Origin: Planctomycetaceae bacterium
GTDB lineage: Bacteria > Planctomycetota > Phycisphaerae > SM23-33
Assembly: GCA_021371965.1 (NCBI GenBank)
Contig: JAJFVE010000153.1
Location: forward strand, 61,885-125,884
Reading direction: 5' to 3'
Length of the DNA: 64,000 bases
Position 1 is the first letter of the stretch; the number at the start of each line of letters is the position of its first letter. Both the position numbers and the translations under genes were made by a program. Of this stretch, positions 16,620 through 24,670 are shown piece after piece. The notes beneath the pieces are model-generated. The model did not search any database and was not told where the DNA came from. It worked only from the letters and a program-made list of their open reading frames with translations.

Positions 16620-17414
16620 ATGCTGGCGATCATCAGCGACATTCACTCGAACATCGAGGCGCTGACGGCGGTGCTGCGGGACATCGAGTCCCGCGGCGTG
16701 GAGCGCATTGTCTGCCTGGGGGACGTCGTCGGATACGGTCCCAATCCCTGCGAGGCCCTCGATCTGATCATGCGTCACTGCGAGGTGACGCTGATGGGCA
16801 ACCACGACTTCGCGGCGCTGTACGAGCCAAACAATTTCAACATGGGCGCCGAGGCGGCATGCTTCTGGACCCGCCGCAAGCTCGAAAAAGAGCCCGACCT
16901 GGAAAAACGCGCCGCCCGCTGGGACTACCTGGGCGCCCTGCCGGTCAAGCACGTCATCAGCGGCGAGGCGCTGGGCCTGCCCGGCGTGACGGACGTGACG
17001 TTCACGCACGGCAGCCCGCGCCGCCCGATCAACGAATACATCTTCCCCGACGACGTCTACAACTGCCCGGGCAAGTTCCGCGGGCTCTTCGAGCGATTCA
17101 ACCATCTATGCTTCGTCGGCCACACCCACGTGCCGGGCGTGTTCCTCGAAACGCCCGATTTTTACAGCCCCGACGAGCTCGACGACGGCGTCTTTGAAGT
17201 GTCCTTCCGCAAGGCCATGACCAACGTGGGTTCGGTCGGCCAGCCGCGCGACCGCGACAACCGCGCCAGCTACGCCATCCTCGAACCCAACGGCGCCAGC
17301 GCCTTGGTGCGGTTCGTCCGTGTGCCCTACAACGTTGAGGCCACTATGGCCAAGGTCCGCGCAACGCCCGAACTCGACGACTACCTGGGCAGCCGCCTGC
17401 GGGAAGGGCGCTGA
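16620..17414 (+). CDS. Metallophosphoesterase (calcineurin-like)
   Basis: A 264-residue cytoplasmic protein with the complete set of two-metal phosphoesterase motifs: SDIHSN (residues 6-11, DxH), GDVVGYGP (near 34), GNHD (near 60), THGSP (near 127) and GHTHVPG (near 164). It hydrolyses phosphodiester or phosphomonoester bonds; the YfcE/MJ0936-like layout suggests small-molecule phosphodiesters. The ATG is at 16620. It lies 76 bases upstream of yidC with a palindromic repeat between them, so co-transcription is possible but not required. Confidence 0.85.
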   Translation: MLAIISDIHSNIEALTAVLRDIESRGVERIVCLGDVVGYGPNPCEALDLIMRHCEVTLMGNHDFAALYEPNNFNMGAEAACFWTRRKLEKEPDLEKRAARWDYLGALPVKHVISGEALGLPGVTDVTFTHGSPRRPINEYIFPDDVYNCPGKFRGLFERFNHLCFVGHTHVPGVFLETPDFYSPDELDDGVFEVSFRKAMTNVGSVGQPRDRDNRASYAILEPNGASALVRFVRVPYNVEATMAKVRATPELDDYLGSRLREGR

Positions 17415-17423
17415 GGCCCGTTT

Positions 17424-17480
17424 TGTGGCACGGGCGTCTCGCCCGTGCTCTTAATGCATGGGCGAGACGCCCATGCCACA
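17424..17480. repeat. Dispersed GGGCG-type double palindrome, copy C
   Basis: Two hairpins, built on CACGGGCGTCTCGCCCGTG and TGGGCGAGACGCCCA, inside outer ends TGTGGCA and TGCCACA. It ends directly before the yidC ribosome binding site and is the most regular copy of the family. Confidence 0.8.
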
Positions 17481-17490
17481 GGAGCCGCTT

Positions 17491-19668
17491 GTGAATGTGA
17501 AACGATTTATCGCCGCCTTGGCCGCTGCCGGCGCCGCCGTGGCGCTTTATGTGCTCTGGGCCCAGCCGCGCGAAACCACCCCGGCCGCCACGCCGACGGC
17601 GGCCACCATGCCCGCTGCCCCGGCATCGCCCGCGCCCGCTACCGCGCCGGTTCCCGCTTCCGCTGCGGCGTCCGTTGCGGCAGCGACGGTTCCCGCTCCG
17701 GCAGCAGTCCCTGCTCCCGCTCCGGCCGCGCCGCCCGCCTCGCAACCGGCGACCACTGGCCGCGCGTGGCGCGGCACGCCGCAGACGCGGCCGGCGGCGC
17801 TGCACACTATCGGATCGGTCCAGGGCCAAGGCCCCGAAAAGTTCCTGATGGCCGTCCAGGTCAATACTCTCGGCGCATCCATCAACACCGCCAAACTGAC
17901 GAACTACTTCGTCACCGTCGAAGACAAGCGCCTCTACGAGAAAGACCCCTCCGGGTACGAGGCCGCCTGCAGCCAGAACCCCGACAAGTACAAAGGTCAT
18001 TACAGCCTGCTCAACCCCGTCATGCTCAACGGCAAGGCGCTGCTGCCCATGGCGACGCGCAGCATGCGCCTCGAGGCCAAACTCGACGGCCAGACGCGGG
18101 TGCTGTCACTGGACAACCTCGACCAGAAAGTCTGGACGCCCCTCAGCGTCACCGCCGACAGCGTCCGCATGGTTTACGAACTGGCGTGGAGCCAGGCCGC
18201 CGATTGGGCCACGGCCAGGAACGACGTGGTCGTGCGGCTGATCAAAACCTACCAGCTCAAGCCCAATGATTACTCGATCCACGTTTCGCTGGAGGTGGAG
18301 AACCTCACCGGCCAGGACGTGCGGATCAGCGTCGACCAGGCCGGCCCGACGGGGCTGCCCCGCGAGTCGTATCGCGAAGATACCCGCACGGTGGCCTACG
18401 TCAAACGCAGCGAGGACGGCAAGAGCCTCGTCCCCTACCGCATCCCGCACCAGGACCTCATTAGCGGAAAGGACCCGCGATTCCAGACCCTGGGCGCCGA
18501 GGCCGTCGTGGGCACGAGCCTGGAAAAGACGCCCACGCTCTGGATCGGCGTCACCAACGCGTATTTCACATCGATCCTGCTGCCGGAAATCACCCCCGGT
18601 TCGCCTTGGGAAGAGCAGTGCTACGCCGCGGCCGTCGACGAAGGTTCATCCAGCCGCAACTTCCTCACCGGCGTGCAACTGACGGGCGTGACGGTTCGCC
18701 CGTCGAAGACCGCCGAGCCGCGCGTCTTCAGCTTCGACGTTTTCGCTGGGCCCAAGAAACGCGACGTCTTCACCAACGACAGCAATCCGTACTTCCGTCC
18801 GCGCTATCGCGACCTGGACTACATCTCCACCATCGACCTGGGCAGCTGCTGCTCGCTGGGCTCGGTGGGCTGGCTGACGCTGGGGCTGATGTGGCTGCTG
18901 GAGAAGCTCTCGATCGTCACGCTGGGCAACTACGGCGTGGCGATCATCATCCTGGTGGCCCTGGTGCGCCTGGTGCTGCACCCGCTGACGCGCCGCAGCC
19001 AGTTGTCGATGATGAAGATGCAGAAGCTCGGCCCCAAGATGCAGCAGATCAAGGAGAAGTACGCCGACGACAAGGACACGCTCCAGAAGGAAATGATGAA
19101 GTTCTACAAGGAGCAAGGCGCCAGCCCCATCCTGGGCTGCCTGCCCATGTTCCTGCAGATGCCCATCTGGATCGCCCTGTGGACGAGCCTCCAGGCCTCT
19201 GTCGAACTGCGCCACGCCGCCTTCCTGCCGGTGTGGATCACCGACCTGGCCGCCCCCGATGTCATCTTCTCCTGGAGCACCCCCCTGCCATTCGTGGGCC
19301 TGACGAGCCTGCACCTGCTGCCGATCCTGGTGGCCATCGCCATGTTCCTCCAGACGCTGCTCAACCCCCAGGCCGCCGGCGCCGGTCCTGCTGCTACGCC
19401 CCAGCAGGCCCAGCAACAGAAGATGATGAAGTACCTCATGCCCGGCATGATGCTCTTCATCTTCTACAACATGCCATCGGGTCTGAACCTCTATATCATG
19501 ACCTCGACCTTCGCCGGCGTGGCCGAACAGTACGTCATCAAACGCCACGTCCAGGCCAAAGAAGCCCTCGAGGCCGCCATGGAAACCACCATCTCCATCC
19601 CCGGCAAGGGCATGCGATCCGCGCGGCCCAAGAAGCCCAAGGGCCCGTTCTGGACCAAGCGCGGATGA
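17491..19668 (+). CDS. yidC: YidC/Oxa1/Alb3 membrane protein insertase
   Basis: YidC inserts and folds inner-membrane proteins, alone or with SecYEG. The 725-residue product has an N-terminal membrane anchor (residues 3-20), an Ala/Pro-rich linker (about 25-95), the large periplasmic beta-domain typical of Gram-negative YidC (about 110-445), and the conserved 60KD_IMP core. The core carries LGNYGVAIIILVALVRLVLHPL, the cytoplasmic KEMMKFYKEQGASPILGCLPMFLQMPIW hairpin and NMPSGLNLY near the end. The tail is basic (RPKKPKGPFWTKRG), suited to ribosome contact. The GTG at 17491 has AGGAG six bases upstream; an ATG at 17473 lies within the palindromic repeat. The neighbours are not the usual rpmH-rnpA cluster. 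Confidence 0.93.
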   Translation: MNVKRFIAALAAAGAAVALYVLWAQPRETTPAATPTAATMPAAPASPAPATAPVPASAAASVAAATVPAPAAVPAPAPAAPPASQPATTGRAWRGTPQTRPAALHTIGSVQGQGPEKFLMAVQVNTLGASINTAKLTNYFVTVEDKRLYEKDPSGYEAACSQNPDKYKGHYSLLNPVMLNGKALLPMATRSMRLEAKLDGQTRVLSLDNLDQKVWTPLSVTADSVRMVYELAWSQAADWATARNDVVVRLIKTYQLKPNDYSIHVSLEVENLTGQDVRISVDQAGPTGLPRESYREDTRTVAYVKRSEDGKSLVPYRIPHQDLISGKDPRFQTLGAEAVVGTSLEKTPTLWIGVTNAYFTSILLPEITPGSPWEEQCYAAAVDEGSSSRNFLTGVQLTGVTVRPSKTAEPRVFSFDVFAGPKKRDVFTNDSNPYFRPRYRDLDYISTIDLGSCCSLGSVGWLTLGLMWLLEKLSIVTLGNYGVAIIILVALVRLVLHPLTRRSQLSMMKMQKLGPKMQQIKEKYADDKDTLQKEMMKFYKEQGASPILGCLPMFLQMPIWIALWTSLQASVELRHAAFLPVWITDLAAPDVIFSWSTPLPFVGLTSLHLLPILVAIAMFLQTLLNPQAAGAGPAATPQQAQQQKMMKYLMPGMMLFIFYNMPSGLNLYIMTSTFAGVAEQYVIKRHVQAKEALEAAMETTISIPGKGMRSARPKKPKGPFWTKRG

Positions 19669-19676
19669 TGTGGAAA

Positions 19677-19757
19677 GATCCTAGGTCCTCGATCCTCGGT
19701 CCTAGGACAGAACTTGTTTCTATTCCTTAGGATCTGGGACCGAGGATCTAGGATCTG
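19677..19757. repeat. GATCCTAGG-type palindromic repeat, copy 1
   Basis: An imperfect inverted repeat of GATCC/CCTAGG/CCTCGG units. The left arm is about 19677-19708 and the right arm about 19725-19757. It fills the space between yidC and the amidohydrolase gene. Related copies are at 35979-36059 and 48306-48407. Confidence 0.7.
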
Positions 19758-19762
19758 TTTCT

Positions 19763-21049
19763 ATGACTTTCCAGGATCTGCGTCACGAAATCGAATCCAT
19801 TCCCAGCATCAACGCCCATATCCACCAGGCCGACGTCGATGCCGAATGGCCCGCCCAGACGCGCGACCCGGTCGCCCTGCTGCGGACGGCCTTGCCCGAG
19901 TCCTTCGCCGACCAGGCCCTCCTCGACGTGCTCAACGGCTCGGCGTCTGATCGCGAGAAGTGGAAGGCCCTGCTTTCTGTCTGGCCGCTGGTGCGCTGCA
20001 GTGGTTACGGCCGCGTCGCTGCCGCCCGTCTGCGGGCTTTGGGCGTCGACGACAATTTGACCGAGTCCTCGTACGACCAGCTCGCCCAGCGCCTCGCGCC
20101 GTACACCCCCGCCCAGGCGGCCGCGGCGTTCGACGCCGCGGGCATCCGCGGCTGGGTGAGCAACGTTGTCGGCCATCCATGCTTTGGATGGGGCGATGGC
20201 ATCGCCAAATTCCTCTCTGGCGACCTGCCGCACGGCAGAAACTTCTTTCCGCTGCTCAACGCCGGACCGCTGCACGATTTCAGCTCGCTGGGCGAGCTGC
20301 AGGCCATCGAACGCGCCGCAGCCGCGGACATCGCCAGCCTTGATGATCTCAGCAGCGCGGTGCAGAAGATCGTGGCCGCGTGCGTGGCCAAAGGCATTGT
20401 CGGCATCAAGGACCATCGCGCCTATTCGCGCGGGCTGCTGTTCAAGGCGCCGATCCGCTCGGCGGCGGCCGCCGAGTTTGCCATCGTGCGGGCCAACGGC
20501 TCGCTGGCGCCGCACCAAAGCCACCTGTCCGATTACGTTCTCGACGCGATTGTATCCTGCGCCGGCGACCACAAGCTGCCCGTGGCCATGCACACGGGCC
20601 TCTGCGCCGGCCGCTACGGGCGATGCGCCCAGCCGCAGAATAACGCCGCGCTGCTGGCGGGCCTGTTGGAGCGCCATGCGGATGTGCAGTTCGATCTGTA
20701 TCATCTCAACATGCCCTGGAGCGACGAGATGCTGGCGCTGATGCTGCGGTTTCCCAACGTGACGGCCAACTGCGTCTGGGCGCAGCACCTGGACGGCGCG
20801 GGCATGGAGGAGTTCTTGCTGCGGGCGCTGCAGGCTCTGCCTGCCGATCGCATTTTGGGCTACGGCAGCGACGGCGGCGGAATGGGTTATATCCTGGCGA
20901 CGCTGGGCCTGGCCAAGGATGCCATCGCCGGCGCCCTGTCGCGCCTGGTCGACCGCAACTTCATCAGCCGCACCGCCGCCCTGGCCGTAGCGCGAATCTG
21001 GCTCTACGAAGCCCCGCGGAAAGTGTACAAACTGCCCCTGCCCCAGTAG
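19763..21049 (+). CDS. Amidohydrolase family (amidohydrolase 2) protein
   Basis: A 428-residue protein of the metal-dependent TIM-barrel hydrolase superfamily, related to uronate isomerase-like and decarboxylase-type amidohydrolases. Metal and catalytic motifs are visible: HIHQ (near residue 19, HxH), GIKDHRAYSRG (near 213), PVAMHTGL (near 272), DLYHLN (near 309) and GYGSDGGG (near 370, catalytic Asp). No signal peptide is seen. Sugar-acid or aromatic substrates are both possible; the sugar-degrading context makes the former somewhat more likely. It lies downstream of yidC, separated by a palindromic repeat. Confidence 0.75.
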   Translation: MTFQDLRHEIESIPSINAHIHQADVDAEWPAQTRDPVALLRTALPESFADQALLDVLNGSASDREKWKALLSVWPLVRCSGYGRVAAARLRALGVDDNLTESSYDQLAQRLAPYTPAQAAAAFDAAGIRGWVSNVVGHPCFGWGDGIAKFLSGDLPHGRNFFPLLNAGPLHDFSSLGELQAIERAAAADIASLDDLSSAVQKIVAACVAKGIVGIKDHRAYSRGLLFKAPIRSAAAAEFAIVRANGSLAPHQSHLSDYVLDAIVSCAGDHKLPVAMHTGLCAGRYGRCAQPQNNAALLAGLLERHADVQFDLYHLNMPWSDEMLALMLRFPNVTANCVWAQHLDGAGMEEFLLRALQALPADRILGYGSDGGGMGYILATLGLAKDAIAGALSRLVDRNFISRTAALAVARIWLYEAPRKVYKLPLPQ

Positions 21050-21264
21050 GACGGCCGTCCCGGCCGTGGTTTGTGGACAAACTGAACATCGCCCAAGAAC
21101 TACCCCGGGTCCTTTTGCACATCTTTTCCCGGAGGGCCTTTGTGGGTTGGCGCGCATTGCATGGCACCGCTTGTCCCGCGCGGCTACGAGACATACAATC
21201 TGCTCACGGGATGATATGTCTCCTCCAGTATGCCAAGATCGTCCAGAGAATCAGAGAAGGCACC

Positions 21265-21795
21265 ATGATGGCAGAAGAATTGTTGAGCGATTTCCTGCGA
21301 CATCTAGATCGCTTCGGTTCGATGGAGATTGGTACCGCACCAGAGAACATCCAGAAATGGCTTCCTACCACGGGACTCCCGGATTTCATGGTAAGGCTCT
21401 TGATGCACAACTGGCCACAGGTTGATTCCCAGGTCGATCACCTAGTTCTGTTTTCGTCGCAGCGTATCCACGACTTCGAGGCAACCAACCCGCTGATCGA
21501 GCAGGGATTGTTTATCATTGGTGCGGGTCGCAGCGGGGACCTCGTTGTTGTTGATTTTCGTTCAAGTGCTTGTGTTCCTGGATTCGTGAGTTGTGAAGAG
21601 TGGTGGCCACCGGCGGACAACGCTCGCAACTTCTTCCAGCCTATCGCGAGATCATTCGAGTCCCTTCTCTTCCGCATTATTGAAGGCCGGTACATACCTT
21701 TGGACTGGTATTCAGCCGGCTTCTTCAACGCTTTCCTGAAGGAGGAACGGGAAAGCTATGGCCCAATCAACCCTCCATCAACCCCGCGCGGCTGA
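21265..21795 (+). CDS. SUKH (SMI1/KNR4)-like protein, possible immunity protein
   Basis: A 176-residue soluble protein. The second half has the layout of SUKH domains: a FIIGAGRSGDLVVVDFR strand pair (gly-rich turn with an acidic residue) near residue 85, then a C-terminal FFQPIARSFESLLFRIIEGRY helix. SUKH proteins often neutralise polymorphic toxins. No toxin gene is adjacent. Base composition is visibly less GC-rich than in neighbouring genes, which suggests recent acquisition. ATG 21265 is preceded by GAAGG; the frame is open upstream to 21073. The gene is followed by a palindromic repeat at 21841-21898. Confidence 0.4.
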   Translation: MMAEELLSDFLRHLDRFGSMEIGTAPENIQKWLPTTGLPDFMVRLLMHNWPQVDSQVDHLVLFSSQRIHDFEATNPLIEQGLFIIGAGRSGDLVVVDFRSSACVPGFVSCEEWWPPADNARNFFQPIARSFESLLFRIIEGRYIPLDWYSAGFFNAFLKEERESYGPINPPSTPRG

Positions 21796-21840
21796 GGCTG
21801 CATAAGACATTTGAATCCAAGTTGCATTGTTACCAGAGCT

Positions 21841-21898
21841 CTGAAAGGGCGAAGCAACAGCTCACGTCCACCGCGCCCGTTTTGCGTCGCCCTTTCAG
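21841..21898. repeat. CTGAAAGGGCGA palindromic repeat
   Basis: A perfect 12-bp inverted pair, CTGAAAGGGCGA (21841-21852) and TCGCCCTTTCAG (21887-21898), enclosing 34 bases. It lies in the space between the SUKH-like gene and the stop codon of the phosphatase gene. Confidence 0.6.
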
Positions 21899-22008
21899 GG
21901 TTTAACCTGCGAGAAACTCATACCCAGGCCGCCGCCGGTCGGTTCGCCCTCTGGGCTCACCGTCCGACTCTGGCCTGGGTTGACTTGCCAGCAGCCTTAC
22001 AGGCCGCA

Positions 22009-23262
22009 TCATTCCATGCGTCGCACGACGATGGCGGTCAGGTCGTCGTCCTGGGGGGCGTTGTGAGTGAAGGCCAGCACCGCCTGGTGGAGGCGGGCGA
22101 TGATCTCGGCGGCGGGGCTGTCGCGATGTTGGCGCACACACTCCATCACGCGCTCGATGCCGAACAACTCGCCGTCAGGGGCCGAGGCCTCAAAGAACCC
22201 GTCGGTGGTGATGACCGCCAGGTCGCCTGCCGCGAAGGCGAAGGCCTCGCTGTCAAACTGCGAGTCATCCATGATGCCCAGCGGCAGGCCGGTGGCGGCC
22301 ACTTGCTGGAAGGCATCTTCGCCACGGCGGTAAAAGAGCATGGGGCCATGTCCGGCGGCCGCATAGGCCAGCCTTGCGGCGGAGCCGTCGAGCATGCCCA
22401 GGAAACACGTGACGAACCGCCCGCCGTCGAGGTCGGCGCAGAGCAGGCGGTTGGCGGTCTCGAGCATCACCGGCGGCCGCTCGTCGCAGAGGCTCAGTGC
22501 CCGCAACGTCGCGCGGGTCTGGGCGATCACCAGGGCCGGACCGATTCCGTGCCCGCTGGCGTCGGCCAGCAGTAACAGGCATCGGCCGGCCGAGAGCGGC
22601 ATGAAGTCGTAGATATCGCCGCCGGTGGCGTCGGCAGGTTGGGAGAAGCCCGCCACGTCGAAGCCCGTCAGTTGCGGCGGCGCGGCCGGCAGGAGCCGCC
22701 GCTGGATGTCGCGGGCGATGTTCATATCGCGTTCCATGCGCTGCTTGGCGAGGTAGTGGTCGATCAGCCGGGCGCGCTGGAGCATGACCCCGGCTTGGGC
22801 GGCGAGCGTCTGGGCGAGCGTGACATCGTCGTCGTCGAAGGGGCGCTGGCGTTTGTTGAGCACCTGCAGCACGCCGACGAGCTGGCCCTGGTAGTCCTTC
22901 AGCGGCAGCGAGAGGATGCTGCGCGTGCGAAAGCCGGTGCGGCGGTCGACGTCGCCGTTGAAGCGCGCGTCGGCGTAGGCGTCGGGCACGTTGACGGTCT
23001 GGCCGCTGGTCACCGTCGAGCCGGCGATCCCCGCGCGGGCGGGAATGCGAATCTCCTCCAGCCCTTCGGCGACGCGGCTGACGAGCTCGTCGGCCGCGGC
23101 GTCATAGAGGAACAGCGAGGCGCGTTCGGCGTCGAGCAGGTCCATCGCGCGATCAATGATCAGGCGCAGCAGCGAGTCGAGGTCGGCGATGTCGACCATG
23201 GCCCGCGTGATATCCAGCACCTTCTGCAGATCGGCGCAGCGCTTGGCTTCGAAGGGAATCAT
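22009..23262 (-). CDS. GAF domain plus SpoIIE/PP2C-type serine phosphatase (RsbU-like)
   Basis: A 417-residue cytoplasmic signalling protein. A GAF sensor domain (about 10-165; for example TRSILSLPLKDYQGQLVGVLQVLNK) is followed by a helical linker with ERDMNIARDIQRRLLP (about 180-197) and a SpoIIE phosphatase domain (about 205-415). The catalytic acidic motifs are intact: GGDIYDF, LADASGHGIG, TTDGFFEA and DDLTAIVV. Such enzymes dephosphorylate anti-anti-sigma factors in partner-switching stress pathways. No anti-sigma or STAS gene lies in the window. ATG 23262 is a plausible start; a GTG at 23286 also exists. It is divergent from the degenerate phosphatase-like gene on its right. Confidence 0.85.
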   Translation of the reverse strand: MIPFEAKRCADLQKVLDITRAMVDIADLDSLLRLIIDRAMDLLDAERASLFLYDAAADELVSRVAEGLEEIRIPARAGIAGSTVTSGQTVNVPDAYADARFNGDVDRRTGFRTRSILSLPLKDYQGQLVGVLQVLNKRQRPFDDDDVTLAQTLAAQAGVMLQRARLIDHYLAKQRMERDMNIARDIQRRLLPAAPPQLTGFDVAGFSQPADATGGDIYDFMPLSAGRCLLLLADASGHGIGPALVIAQTRATLRALSLCDERPPVMLETANRLLCADLDGGRFVTCFLGMLDGSAARLAYAAAGHGPMLFYRRGEDAFQQVAATGLPLGIMDDSQFDSEAFAFAAGDLAVITTDGFFEASAPDGELFGIERVMECVRQHRDSPAAEIIARLHQAVLAFTHNAPQDDDLTAIVVRRME

Positions 23263-23362
23263 CGCCAGCAGACTACGCCTTCTCACTCAAACGGTCAAGG
23301 CGCGGGCGGCGGGGATATAATTCCGACAGTCGCAGCCGGAGGCTTTGTTGGGGAGGGAGAAC

Positions 23363-24382
23363 GTGACCGCGCCGTACAATGATTGCGACAGCGCCCGCGA
23401 GGGGCGTTGCACGTGCAAGCGCTGGCAGAACGTCGGATCCAGTCCAGCGGCGTTGATGATCGGCGTGCTGTTCATCATCGCCTCGCTGCTGGAGTGGGCC
23501 CGCGGGCATCTGGGGCCCGGGGCCGTAGCCGGCGTCGTCTCGCTGGTGGTGGGGATCACCTTTCTACGATGGCTCGTGCCGCGATACCTGCGACGCCTGA
23601 AGACCGAGGCCCCGGCTCAGCCAGCCGCCCCCGCCGCCGCGGTCCTGGACGACGGCGAACTCACCTACGGCACAGCCACGTCCGCCGTGGTGCGCCAGAT
23701 GGACCTGTCGGGTCTGCGCATCGTGCTGGCGGCGAGCTGCGCCCAGGCCGACAGGACGTTGATGCTTCGCCACGAGGCCGGCCCAGACCGCGGAGCATTC
23801 GTGGTCTCGCCGCATGCAGCCGACGCCGCGGCTGTGCACGCCCTCCTGCGCCGCTCGCACGAGGGGGACCACGCACTTCAGGAAACGGCCGCCGAGATCC
23901 TGCAGCGCTGGCAGGAGGCATACGACTCGGCCAACGTGCTGGTGGGCTGCTGGCAGGCCTCGACGCGCACGCTGGCGTATTTCAGCGTGGGTTTCGAGAC
24001 GCCCTCGATCATCAATCGAGGCTGGCCGCACCGCTCGCAGGCGCCCATCCAGACCGATGCCCGCCAGGCGATGACCTTCGGCGTGCATCATCTCACCGGA
24101 AACGAGCGATGGCTGCTGTTCACGCGGCCGCTGGTTGACGTGGCCGATCCGCAGCACCAGCCTTTTAATGAGGTGGGCCTGGTGCAGTACGCCCACGACG
24201 CCGTGGCGATGGAACCCACAGTCTGGGTGCGCTACCTGCTGCAACAAGCCCTCGTCGCCCATCACGGCACATTACCGGCCGGCGCCGTGCTGGTGTCGCT
24301 GATGCGCTCACGCGCCGCGGCGGCCGCAAGACGCCCCCTCAAGCGCGTCGCCGTCAACGTTCCTGACGACGAGGAGGGTTAG
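23363..24382 (+). CDS. Membrane-anchored, probably inactive SpoIIE-like protein
   Basis: A 339-residue protein. Two membrane segments (about residues 28-44 and 50-72) are followed by a cytoplasmic domain. That domain has the order of a SpoIIE phosphatase: GLRIVLAASCAQADRT where active enzymes have LADxxGHG, a helical LQRWQEAYDSANVLVG segment, and YFSVGFETPSIINRG where active enzymes have YxxAGHxPP. Key acidic residues of the active site are not present, so it may bind but not cleave. GTG 23363 follows GGGAGGGAG at a short distance. It is divergently paired with the intact SpoIIE gene. The domain match is by layout only. Confidence 0.4.
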   Translation: MTAPYNDCDSAREGRCTCKRWQNVGSSPAALMIGVLFIIASLLEWARGHLGPGAVAGVVSLVVGITFLRWLVPRYLRRLKTEAPAQPAAPAAAVLDDGELTYGTATSAVVRQMDLSGLRIVLAASCAQADRTLMLRHEAGPDRGAFVVSPHAADAAAVHALLRRSHEGDHALQETAAEILQRWQEAYDSANVLVGCWQASTRTLAYFSVGFETPSIINRGWPHRSQAPIQTDARQAMTFGVHHLTGNERWLLFTRPLVDVADPQHQPFNEVGLVQYAHDAVAMEPTVWVRYLLQQALVAHHGTLPAGAVLVSLMRSRAAAAARRPLKRVAVNVPDDEEG

Positions 24383-24670
24383 CTGCCGCTGCGGCTCGCA
24401 TGCCCGGGCATGAGCGGCGCACCCGCTCAGCCAGCCAGCCCAAGCCGCCCTGCCGGCGCCACGTTGAACAGGACGCCCAGTCGCGCCCAATCCGCAACGA
24501 TCTGGTCATGTCCTTCTTTCATTTGCTTTCTTCGCCAAGGTCTCCAGGAGCGTCTGCGCCTGGCGGCCCCATGGCTCTTAACTCGCTTTCACTCCGTTCG
24601 CTATACATATCTACCGAGTCAAGATCAGCCCTGGAGATACAATTACTGTCCACACTGGGCGGAGGTGGCA

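Noticed and set aside
17547..17894. Minus-strand frame opposite the yidC linker
   Set aside because: Ala/Gly-rich shadow of the repetitive Ala/Pro linker of YidC.
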